From contig DSBE01000060.1 in assembly GCA_011053085.1 (NCBI GenBank), forward strand, positions 1-10,803: a stretch of 10,803 bases of DNA, given 5' to 3'. The notes beneath the pieces were generated by a model. It was not told the origin of the DNA, did no database searches, and saw nothing but the letters and a program-made list of their open reading frames with translations. Below, one piece after another: positions 1-6,164 of the stretch (within the stretch, counting starts at the first letter, position 1; each line of letters begins with the position of its first letter). The position numbers and the translations under genes are program-made. The DNA is from Chloroflexota bacterium. GTDB taxonomy: Bacteria > Chloroflexota > Anaerolineae > Anaerolineales > Anaerolineaceae.

Positions 1-432
1 GATATCCTCTGCCGTAAACGTATCATTGACACCAGGATGATGCAAAAAAATGCGGTCAACACCAGGGGGATTAATAATGACGGTGTATGATGTGCCGCTA
101 TCGTCGGATTGGATTAATTGGCAGTTCTCATCTGCTACGACTGTGCTAACAATCCCGCGGGCGATCTCTCCAAAAGCATCATCGCCCACTTTTGCCACAA
201 TTCTGGTTGGTATACCCAGTTTGGTCAAACTGATGCCGGTGTTGGAGGCCGTTCCACCGGTTGCCAATTGCATCGTGCCAGTCTCAATCAATTGACCGGG
301 TGTAAACAATTGGAAAAATTCACCGGTAGGCACCTGATCCATAGCTGGCAGAATATCGACGCAAAAATGTCCTGCCACTACAGCGGTTTTGCGACGCTCC
401 ACATCAATATATGGGCTATAAGAACTTCTCAT
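1..432 (-). CDS. PfkB-family carbohydrate kinase, N-terminal part (runs off left edge)
   Basis: The open frame reads 144 codons from an ATG at 432 to the window edge with no stop, so only the N-terminal half of a kinase of about 300 residues is present. Visible family marks are the opening strand VVAGHFCVDILP (18-29), the PfkB signature around GGTASNTG (59-66) followed by LTKLG, and KVGDDAFG (81-88). HHPGVNDTF (131-139) matches the lid/substrate region of ribokinase-like sugar kinases. The C-terminal ATP site and catalytic Asp lie outside the window. These cytoplasmic enzymes phosphorylate a sugar or nucleoside with ATP; the substrate cannot be read here. The start overlaps the end of the lyxose isomerase gene by 17 bases and has no clear Shine-Dalgarno, suggesting translational coupling. 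Context suggests the isomerase product (D-xylulose or D-fructose) as substrate, which is inference. Confidence 0.88.
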   Translation of the reverse strand, partial: MRSSYSPYIDVERRKTAVVAGHFCVDILPAMDQVPTGEFFQLFTPGQLIETGTMQLATGGTASNTGISLTKLGIPTRIVAKVGDDAFGEIARGIVSTVVADENCQLIQSDDSGTSYTVIINPPGVDRIFLHHPGVNDTFTAEDI

Positions 433-1096
433 AATCGCCAACCAGCAGGAATTTAGGTTCTTCATCCTCAATAATGTCAGGGAACCGGCCAATCGGTTCA
501 TAAAAGCAATTATCAAGATGATCATCATTGACCAGAGACACTTCGCCGATTAATACATCCCCCTGTTCTGCCCAGAAGGCATGGTAAATCCGAGGAGGTA
601 ATGACAAGCTTTCGCCGGGCTGCAGCTCTAATCGATCACCCGAATGGAAAGTCCTTTGCATCCCATCAACGGATAACGAAAAATCCTCCTCCGAAAGTTT
701 TTCATCGGCAGTAGCGGCATATAACTCAAAAGCGAGTACGGCTCCATTACGGTTGATAATATCTTCCATCTTGTTCCAATGAAAGTGCATCGGGGTTTTT
801 TGATTGTTGCGGGCGATCATAATTTTTTCTGCATACATCTTGCCAGTTTGGTTATGCAAATTATCAGGATGCCCGTTGCGGATGGTGAACAGCACCAGGC
901 CAAATTGGTCGAATTGCCCCTTGCCGAAGTCGGTGATATCCCAGCCTAATTGGTTGTTGAAAATTTCTTCACAGGCGTCTTTGTGTTCCCCCCATTGAGT
1001 CAACCCCCAATGTGCGAACGGCGGGAGATGAAACTGAAATTGTTCAAGGGTGTCCAATGACTGTTGAACGATGCGATTGATTTCTGAGCGATACAT
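416..1096 (-). CDS. D-lyxose ketol-isomerase (cupin-fold sugar isomerase)
   Basis: This 226-residue protein matches the D-lyxose isomerase family (E. coli O157 member about 227 aa), which converts D-lyxose to D-xylulose and usually also D-mannose to D-fructose. The Mn-binding cupin set is visible as His104 and His106 in MHFHW, Glu111 in KMED and His172 in YHAFW, one residue offset from the ligands recalled for the E. coli enzyme. PGESLSLPPRIYHAFW is the typical second cupin motif. The frame is open to 1165, but the start at 1096 is chosen because AGAGGAA lies just upstream and this start gives the family length. The stop overlaps the start of the downstream PfkB kinase by 17 bases, so the two form an operon. 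The gene diverges from fucI across a 149-bp regulatory gap. The family call is firm; the physiological sugar is inferred. Confidence 0.9.
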   Translation of the reverse strand: MYRSEINRIVQQSLDTLEQFQFHLPPFAHWGLTQWGEHKDACEEIFNNQLGWDITDFGKGQFDQFGLVLFTIRNGHPDNLHNQTGKMYAEKIMIARNNQKTPMHFHWNKMEDIINRNGAVLAFELYAATADEKLSEEDFSLSVDGMQRTFHSGDRLELQPGESLSLPPRIYHAFWAEQGDVLIGEVSLVNDDHLDNCFYEPIGRFPDIIEDEEPKFLLVGDYEKFL

Positions 1097-1098
1097 AA

Positions 1099-1105
1099 TT
1101 CCTCT
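1099..1105 (-). promoter_or_regulatory. Ribosome binding site fixing the lyxose isomerase start
   Basis: AGAGGAA on the minus strand, with AGAGG four bases before the ATG at 1096. It decides in favour of this start over the upstream in-frame ATG at 1165, which would add 23 residues not expected for the family and would lie upstream of the predicted transcription start. Confidence 0.7.
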
Positions 1106-1119
1106 TTCAATGAATCTTA

Positions 1120-1143
1120 AAATATGAAAACGTTGCCATATTT
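1120..1143. promoter_or_regulatory. Near-palindromic LacI-family-type operator
   Basis: A 24-bp inverted repeat centred on CG matches at 10 of 12 symmetric positions; its central half-sites read ATATGAAAAC and GTTGCCATAT. Within it, 1125-1138 (TGAAAACGTTGCCA) fits the classical cre/LacI-type consensus TGNAANCGNTNNCA at every fixed position. It lies in the gap between the divergent lyxose isomerase and fucI genes, covers the -35 box of the candidate fucI promoter and sits in the predicted leader of the minus-strand operon, so one bound repressor could silence both directions. No regulator gene is in the window. Site recognition is from sequence; the binding protein is inferred. Confidence 0.55.
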
Positions 1144-1162
1144 CACTTCGGCATTGTATAAT
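1133..1162 (+). promoter_or_regulatory. Candidate sigma-70-type promoter of fucI
   Basis: TTGCCA (1133-1138) and a perfect TATAAT (1157-1162) are separated by 18 bases, predicting a transcript start near 1169 and a leader of about 77 bases. The -35 box lies inside the palindromic operator, a typical repression arrangement. No riboswitch-like structure is apparent in the leader. Confidence 0.55.
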
Positions 1163-1191
1163 CATAGCAGCGGCTTATTTGGTCTCCGCAA
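1161..1191 (-). promoter_or_regulatory. Candidate promoter of the lyxose isomerase-PfkB kinase operon
   Basis: Reading the minus strand, TTGCGG (1191-1186) is followed after 19 bases by TATGAT (1166-1161), preceded by TGC to give an extended -10 (TGnTATGAT). The predicted start is near 1154, so the palindrome at 1120-1143 would lie just downstream of it. Its -10 box overlaps the fucI -10 box on the other strand by two bases. The long spacer makes this weaker than the fucI promoter. Confidence 0.35.
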
Positions 1192-1245
1192 CTTATCTTA
1201 TTACTGAGAATTATATACGAATCATTCCCTACCTGGAGGTGAATC

Positions 1246-3039
1246 ATGGCTTTTGAAAATTTTGGACCGGTGGGCGGTTTCCCAAAAGTCGGTATCCGTC
1301 CGACCATCGATGGGCGTCGTAAGGGCGTGCGAGAGTCATTGGAGCAGCAAACCATGCAAATGGCAGAGGCGGCTGCTCAATTAATCAGTGACTCACTGCG
1401 TTACCCCAATGGCGAACCTGTTGAATGTGTGATTGCTTCCACCACCATTGGCGGCGCAACCGAGGCGGCTATTGTGGCGGAGCAGTTTCGCAAAGAAAAT
1501 GTTGGTGTTTCCTTAACTGTCACCCCGGCATGGTGTTACGGTTCTGAGACGATGGACATGGACCCTCTGACCCCAAAGGCCATTTGGGGGTTCAACGGTA
1601 CTGAACGGCCCGGTGCTGTGTACCTTGCAGCTGTTCTGGCAGCCCACAATCAAAAAGGCTTGCCTGCCTTTGGTATTTATGGACATGATGTGCAGGATGC
1701 TGGCGATAATTCTATACCGGAAGATGTCAAATCCAAATTGCTTCAGTTTGTCACAGCCGGTCTGGCAGTTGCTTATATGCGTGGAAAATCCTATCTCTCT
1801 ATTGGCAGTGTATCCATGGGCATTGGCGGCTCGATCATTGATCAATCGGTGTTTGAGGAATATTTTGGCATGCGCTGTGAAACTGTCGATATGACAGAGA
1901 TTTACCGCAGAATCGAAGAAGAGATCTATGATCCTGAAGAATATAAACTGGCACTTCAATGGGTCAAAGACAATTGTATCGAAGGCAAAGACAACAATCC
2001 TTCGGAAAAGCAGGAATCTCGCGAACAAAAAGATAAAAACTGGGAATTCGTCACCAAAATGGTCATGATCGGGCGTGACCTGATGGTAGGCAACAAGCGT
2101 TTGGCTGACCTCGACTGGGGTGAAGAAGCCCTTGGTCACAATGCCATTGCCGGTGGTTTCCAGGGACAGCGCCAATGGACTGATCATTTTCCAAACGGTG
2201 ACTTCATGGAAGCGATTCTCTGCTCATCCTTTGATTGGAATGGGATCCGCGCTCCTTTTGTGCTGGCTACCGAAAATGACACATTAAACGGGATGAGTAT
2301 GCTTTTCGCTTACCTGCTGACCAATCGCCCATCAATTTTTGCGGATGTGCGCACCTATTGGAGCCCTGACGCGGTAAAGCGAGTAACCGGTTACCAACTG
2401 GAAGGCAAAGCCTCCAAAGGTTTCATCCACATGGTTAACTCAGGCGCTGCAAGTCTGGATGGCTCGGGCCAAATGAAAGATGAAAACGGCAATCCAGTGA
2501 TGAAACCGTTCTGGGAAATTACCGATGATGACGTAACGCGCTGTCTCAACGCCACCCACTGGCGGCCAGCTACGCTGGAATATTTCCGCGGCGGTGGTTA
2601 TTCTTCCAACTTCTTGTCGCAAGGTGGCATGCCACTGACGGCTATTCGTATCAATATCACCAAAGGGTTAGGGCCTGCTCTGCAGTTGGCGGAGGGATGG
2701 TCAATCGATCTGCCAGAGGATGTTGGCGCAACACTCGACCAACGAACCGATCCCACCTGGCCCACTACCTGGTTCGTGCCCCGCACGACGGAACAGTCAC
2801 CTTTTACGGATGTCTACTCGGTGATGAACAACTGGGGAGCCAATCACGCAGCTCTGGCTTTTGGACATATTGGTGCTGAACTGGTTACTTTGTGTTCGAT
2901 GCTGCGCATACCTGTCTATATGCACAATTTACCTGATGATAAGATCTTCCGGCCCTCTGCCTGGAACTCTTTTGGCACCCAAGGTCTTGAAGGAGCAGAT
3001 TTTCGAGCCTGTCAGAATTTCGGCCCATTGTATGGGTGA
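1246..3039 (+). CDS. fucI: L-fucose isomerase
   Basis: The 597-residue product is a full-length L-fucose isomerase (E. coli FucI 591 aa), a cytoplasmic Mn-dependent enzyme converting L-fucose to L-fuculose and also D-arabinose to D-ribulose. The N-terminus [20 protein letters not shown] is the family hallmark. The known E. coli metal ligands Glu337, Asp361 and His528 fall, with one constant offset of six, on Glu343 (ATEND), Asp367 (FADVRTYW) and His534 (NWGANH), so the active site is intact. GGAGG at 1235-1239, six bases before the ATG, supports the start. The gene stands alone on its strand, diverges from the lyxose isomerase operon and ends at a strong hairpin. No fuculose-phosphate aldolase or fucose permease is in view; the nearest candidate kinase is the convergent rhamnulokinase-type gene. 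Confidence 0.97.
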   Translation: MAFENFGPVGGFPKVGIRPTIDGRRKGVRESLEQQTMQMAEAAAQLISDSLRYPNGEPVECVIASTTIGGATEAAIVAEQFRKENVGVSLTVTPAWCYGSETMDMDPLTPKAIWGFNGTERPGAVYLAAVLAAHNQKGLPAFGIYGHDVQDAGDNSIPEDVKSKLLQFVTAGLAVAYMRGKSYLSIGSVSMGIGGSIIDQSVFEEYFGMRCETVDMTEIYRRIEEEIYDPEEYKLALQWVKDNCIEGKDNNPSEKQESREQKDKNWEFVTKMVMIGRDLMVGNKRLADLDWGEEALGHNAIAGGFQGQRQWTDHFPNGDFMEAILCSSFDWNGIRAPFVLATENDTLNGMSMLFAYLLTNRPSIFADVRTYWSPDAVKRVTGYQLEGKASKGFIHMVNSGAASLDGSGQMKDENGNPVMKPFWEITDDDVTRCLNATHWRPATLEYFRGGGYSSNFLSQGGMPLTAIRINITKGLGPALQLAEGWSIDLPEDVGATLDQRTDPTWPTTWFVPRTTEQSPFTDVYSVMNNWGANHAALAFGHIGAELVTLCSMLRIPVYMHNLPDDKIFRPSAWNSFGTQGLEGADFRACQNFGPLYG

Positions 3040-3052
3040 GAATAAATAAGTC

Positions 3053-3091
3053 AAAGAGGCTGTTCTGTTACTTTCGGAACAGCCTCTTTTT
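3053..3091 (+). terminator. Rho-independent terminator between convergent genes
   Basis: AAAGAGGCTGTTC (3053-3065) pairs perfectly with GAACAGCCTCTTT (3077-3089), a 13-bp stem extendable by a U-G and a G-C pair to leave a seven-base loop, followed by T residues. It lies 13 bases after the fucI stop and two bases beyond the 3' end of the convergent phosphoribosyltransferase gene. The U tract is better for fucI, but the stem is also flanked by short T runs on the other strand, so it probably serves both. Confidence 0.9.
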
Positions 3092-3093
3092 AA

Positions 3094-4416
3094 TTACCAG
3101 ACTCGAACCAGTTCAGGATTTTCATTGGGCTTGCGTCCCACTTTTGCCATCGGCGTCCATTCATCGCCAATTTTTACCTGCACAACATCCGCTGTGTAAT
3201 CAGTCACGGTGGGGCCATGATTGTCAAAGGTAGCTGAACCGACTGCATACATATCAACCGGGGTATTGGTTTCTTCGAACCACCGGATCTTATCTTTGTT
3301 GAAGCCGCCGGAAACAATGATCTTTACTTCCCGCAAGTAAGTTTTTGCCAGAGGTATGTCATCCTGCGCCAAACCCCATTCCCTCCAGGCATCATCCAAA
3401 CCATTGCGAACAGCGTGTACCAGGCGGGGATTTACGCCATAATCCTCTCGTTTTTCCCCCATTGGTACCAACGATTTGTCAATGAGCGCTGAGCTTGTAT
3501 CCAGACGAACCCCAAACAGTTTGAATCGCTTTGCCTCTTCATCGTTGCCACGTCGAACACATGCTATGTATTCGCGAAACAACGATTGTGCTACGTTTTT
3601 GGAGGTATTGACACAATCATTATCAAAATCTACCAAGGCAACCCGTGGAATGGCAGGATCTATGAATTTTGCAAAGGCCATTGTTGTTTTCACCGTGTCA
3701 CCGAGAAAACAAGCGATAGCTGCATGCGGAATTGTCCCTCCCCCCTTGACCCCCAACAAGGCGCCCTGGGCATCTGTTGACACGAACGATGGCAAATTTT
3801 TACCGAATTTCTCATTGTAAGTCTTTACAGCCGTGCCATAAGCGTAGCCATCAATGGTCTGGGTTTCCGGTAAATCGTAGCGCGCAGGAAAGAAGAGCAA
3901 CGGTTTTCCATGTGTTGCGATCAATAATTCATACACATTGGTTGCAACGCGGCTGGCCCGTGCCAAATAGCCCAAAGTTACTGTTTCATTGCCCCCAAAA
4001 TCACGGTATCTGCCTCTCACCCGCAGCACAGGCATTACCGCTGACGGATCCCCCTGATAATCAACAAATGAACCTTCTGGAACCGCCCAAACTTCCAGGC
4101 TATCAGCCGTATCGATAAATTTACCGCCCTCCCAATAGCCGGAGCAATTCTTAAGACAGGCCAGCGCTAAATTCAATCCACAAACAAGCGTCTGCCCGGG
4201 CCGCCGTGTAAACCATTGCATCTCAACCTGAGCATCTGAAACCTGATATCCATTGCCATTGATCGGATTGAGGGACAGAAACGTAGAATCACTCATCGAT
4301 TCCAGTATCTTCTGAATATTGAGAAAGTAAGCATCGGTGAAGTATCCTGACCTGATGCCTTCAATATCCATGTGGGGTTCTAGCGCATCTAAGTCCATGT
4401 TGATCTGTTTATTCAT
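3094..4416 (-). CDS. pncB: Nicotinate phosphoribosyltransferase-family protein
   Basis: The 440-residue protein belongs to the type II phosphoribosyltransferases that join nicotinate to PRPP to give nicotinate mononucleotide in NAD salvage. Visible marks are IRSGYFTDAYF (21-31) near the N-terminus, EMQWFTRRPG (65-74), GGGTIPHAAIA (225-235) with His231 as the likely phosphorylated histidine, GVRLDTSS (302-309), IIVSGGFNKDKI (366-377) and VDMYAVGS (387-394), which form the phosphate- and PRPP-binding barrel ends. It resembles the compact archaeal/Chloroflexota subgroup more than E. coli PncB. The ATG overlaps the end of the upstream kinase gene by eight bases and lacks a Shine-Dalgarno, so it is probably translated by reinitiation. 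Pairing with a deoxysugar kinase is unusual for an NAD gene. The family is firm; nicotinate as the true substrate is inferred. Confidence 0.85.
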   Translation of the reverse strand: MNKQINMDLDALEPHMDIEGIRSGYFTDAYFLNIQKILESMSDSTFLSLNPINGNGYQVSDAQVEMQWFTRRPGQTLVCGLNLALACLKNCSGYWEGGKFIDTADSLEVWAVPEGSFVDYQGDPSAVMPVLRVRGRYRDFGGNETVTLGYLARASRVATNVYELLIATHGKPLLFFPARYDLPETQTIDGYAYGTAVKTYNEKFGKNLPSFVSTDAQGALLGVKGGGTIPHAAIACFLGDTVKTTMAFAKFIDPAIPRVALVDFDNDCVNTSKNVAQSLFREYIACVRRGNDEEAKRFKLFGVRLDTSSALIDKSLVPMGEKREDYGVNPRLVHAVRNGLDDAWREWGLAQDDIPLAKTYLREVKIIVSGGFNKDKIRWFEETNTPVDMYAVGSATFDNHGPTVTDYTADVVQVKIGDEWTPMAKVGRKPNENPELVRVW

Positions 4417-5899
4417 TTCTGTAATCGTTCACCAATTGTTTGTAGGTTTGGTAAGCTTTCTGCCATTCTTCAGTATTTTGTGGTTGATAGGTGTTTAGTG
4501 TGCAGGAATTCGACACGATATCCTTGGCTCTGTCAATGGTTTCGATCTTCCCAAGGGCAATCAACTGGCCCAGAATATTACCGAATGCGGTTGCCTCGAC
4601 CGGGCCAGTAACCACTTTTCTGTTCAACGCATTGGCAGCGCACTGGTTCAATAATGTATTTTGGCTGCCCCCGCCGACGATGTTCAACTGTTGAATATGC
4701 TGTTCAGTGACCTCTTCTAATTGGTCAAATTCCTCTTTGTACTTCAAAGCCAGGCTTTCCAGGACACAACGGATAACGGAGCCGTGACCTTCTGGCGCAG
4801 GCTGGTTGGTTAATGCGCAATACTGACGAATCTTATAGGGCATATTGCCGGGCTTTAGGAACTCCGGCCATTCGGTGTCAATGTATGCCTGGTGCCCTGC
4901 CGCGATGTTTGCCAGGTCTGTCAAGTCAGAATAAGAATAATCATGCCCTTGTGATTGCCAGTATCGCTTACATTCCTGGACAATCCACAGGCCGGTAATA
5001 TTCTTCAAAAACCGAATGGAACCATCGAAACTGCCTTCATTGGTGAAATTCATCGCCAACGATTGTTGATTGATGATAGGTCTGGGGGTTTCTACGCCTA
5101 ATAACGACCAGGTGCCAGAACTTAGATAAGCGCTTGGCACATGGCTTTTTGGAATTGAAAGCACCGCGCTGGCGGTGTCATGGCATGCCGGTGCTACTAC
5201 TTGCAGGTTGTGTACACCTATTTCTTGTGTAACATAAGGAAGCAGGTTTCCCAGTATAGTACCGGAAGGAACAATTTCGGGAAAGATATCGCGCGGAATA
5301 CCCAACGTCTCTAAAAGTGAAAAAGCCCAATCTTTACTGATTGGGTCATAACATTGGGTAGTAGTTGCAATTGAAAACTCACTGACCTTTTTCCCCGTGA
5401 GCCAATAATTCAAAAGGTCGGGAATGGTAAGAAAGGTTTTGGCATTCTGGATGGCGTGCGGGTTGGTTTGTAAAAGAGACCTGAGCTGATACAGGGTGTT
5501 GATGGACATGAACTGGATGCCGGTTTGGTAGAAAATTTCGTCCTTGGGAACGATGGAGAACACTTCTTCCATTACATGGTCGGTACGGCTGTCACGATAA
5601 TGGTAGGGTAAAAAAGTCATATGCCCTTTGGCGTCAATCAACCCATGATCCACCCCCCAGGTATCAATACCCAGGCTGACAAGACCTTCGCCATATTGTT
5701 CGTAAGCGAGCCGTATCCCTTTTTTCACTTCATTGAACAGGTACAGGATATCCCAATGTAAGCCATCCGGTAACCGAACCGATAAATTAGGAAATCGATG
5801 AACTTCATGAAGTTCGATGGAGCGGCCATCAAAACCACCGACAATCGCCCTTCCGCTTTCTGCCCCTAAGTCCAACGCCAGCACATGGATCTTTTCCAT
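4409..5899 (-). CDS. rhaB: Rhamnulokinase-type FGGY carbohydrate kinase
   Basis: At 496 residues this is a complete FGGY kinase (E. coli RhaB 489 aa) that phosphorylates a ketose at the terminal hydroxyl with ATP, classically L-rhamnulose to L-rhamnulose-1-phosphate. The N-terminal domain opens with ALDLGAESGRA (8-18), the RhaB-type phosphate loop, and has GIDTWGVDHGL (77-87). Asp241 in ACHDTASAV is the expected catalytic base. SSGTWSLLG (260-268), ITGLWIVQECKRYW (301-314) and the ATP-site motif VGGGSQN (408-414) are also of RhaB type. GGAGAG five bases before the ATG supports the start. It is first in a two-gene operon, overlapping the phosphoribosyltransferase gene by eight bases. No rhamnose isomerase is nearby but fucI is, so L-fuculose is a plausible substrate; that is inference. 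Confidence 0.92.
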   Translation of the reverse strand: MEKIHVLALDLGAESGRAIVGGFDGRSIELHEVHRFPNLSVRLPDGLHWDILYLFNEVKKGIRLAYEQYGEGLVSLGIDTWGVDHGLIDAKGHMTFLPYHYRDSRTDHVMEEVFSIVPKDEIFYQTGIQFMSINTLYQLRSLLQTNPHAIQNAKTFLTIPDLLNYWLTGKKVSEFSIATTTQCYDPISKDWAFSLLETLGIPRDIFPEIVPSGTILGNLLPYVTQEIGVHNLQVVAPACHDTASAVLSIPKSHVPSAYLSSGTWSLLGVETPRPIINQQSLAMNFTNEGSFDGSIRFLKNITGLWIVQECKRYWQSQGHDYSYSDLTDLANIAAGHQAYIDTEWPEFLKPGNMPYKIRQYCALTNQPAPEGHGSVIRCVLESLALKYKEEFDQLEEVTEQHIQQLNIVGGGSQNTLLNQCAANALNRKVVTGPVEATAFGNILGQLIALGKIETIDRAKDIVSNSCTLNTYQPQNTEEWQKAYQTYKQLVNDYRNE

Positions 5900-5922
5900 A
5901 TTTTCTCTCCGTAGTCATCCTA

Positions 5923-5947
5923 GTAGAATTATTGATTTCAATTCTAC
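5923..5947. promoter_or_regulatory. Inverted repeat upstream of the rhamnulokinase-type operon
   Basis: GTAGAATT (5923-5930) and AATTCTAC (5940-5947) form perfect eight-base arms around a nine-base spacer, 24 bases upstream of the kinase start. The right arm contains TAGAAT on the minus strand, a possible -10 box with no good -35. Position suggests an operator, but arms of this size occur by chance in a window this long. Confidence 0.3.
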
Positions 5948-5978
5948 CTTAATCATCATTCTTCGCTTGGTAATTTTT

Positions 5979-6004
5979 AAAAAAAGAAAACCTTGAAACA
6001 AGGT
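5979..6004 (-). terminator. Rho-independent terminator of the tRNA-Leu gene
   Basis: On the minus strand ACCTTG pairs with CAAGGT around a three-base TTT loop (5990-6004), followed by a T-rich tract broken by one C (5989-5979). It begins six bases after the tRNA 3' end and separates the tRNA transcript from the downstream kinase operon. Confidence 0.8.
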
Positions 6005-6009
6005 CTTAA

Positions 6010-6093
6010 TGGGCTGAGTGGGAGTCGAACCCACACGATGTTACCATCGTTAGATTTTAAGTCTAATGCGTCTGCCTATTCCGCCATCAGCCC
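6010..6093 (-). tRNA. tRNA-Leu, anticodon UAA
   Basis: An 84-base class II tRNA. The acceptor stem is GGGCTGA with TCAGCCC plus discriminator A. The anticodon stem TTAGA/TCTAA encloses loop CTTAAAA, giving anticodon TAA (6059-6057). The long variable arm is CGATG-GTAA-CATCG and the T arm is GTGGG-TTCGACT-CCCAC. The long variable arm and A discriminator confirm leucine identity. The 3' CCA is not encoded (TTAAG follows), so it must be added by a nucleotidyltransferase. It reads UUA codons and UUG by wobble. Confidence 0.97.
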
Positions 6094-6103
6094 GATAGTG
6101 TTT

Positions 6104-6131
6104 AGTTTAACAGAACTTGGACACTTGTCAA
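6104..6131 (-). promoter_or_regulatory. Promoter of the tRNA-Leu gene
   Basis: A perfect TTGACA -35 (6131-6126) and TAAACT -10 (6109-6104) are spaced by 16 bases on the minus strand. This predicts a start near 6097, only a few bases before the mature tRNA 5' end at 6093. The elements interleave with the psuG promoter region on the other strand. Confidence 0.7.
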
Positions 6132-6136
6132 GCGGT

Positions 6137-6142
6137 TATAAT
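6137..6142 (+). promoter_or_regulatory. Candidate -10 box of psuG
   Basis: A perfect TATAAT lies 22 bases before the psuG ATG, predicting a short leader of about 16 bases. No good -35 is found at 16-18 bases (the region reads AACTTGG), so the promoter may be weak or activator-dependent. Confidence 0.4.
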
Positions 6143-6164
6143 TGTATGAAAAAAGGAGCGCGAC

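Noticed and set aside
1..432. The partial PfkB kinase as the missing pseudouridine kinase partner of psuG.
   Set aside because: It sits about 5.7 kb away in an operon with lyxose isomerase, and its visible N-terminal half looks like a general sugar kinase rather than PsuK.
50..456. Two overlapping plus-strand open frames at the left edge.
   Set aside because: They are antisense to the PfkB kinase, whose translated motifs are clear, and show no family resemblance.
1169..1245. Possible riboswitch in the 77-base fucI leader.
   Set aside because: No stable stem set, known aptamer motif or terminator/antiterminator pair could be found by eye.
1513..2187. Long open frame of 224 codons on the minus strand inside fucI.
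   Set aside because: It lies wholly antisense to a full-length fucI with intact active site and has no recognisable domain or ribosome site; it is a shadow frame.
6010..6093. tRNA-Leu as an integration site for a mobile element.
   Set aside because: No integrase gene, no repeated copy of the tRNA 3' end and no foreign-looking neighbours are seen.
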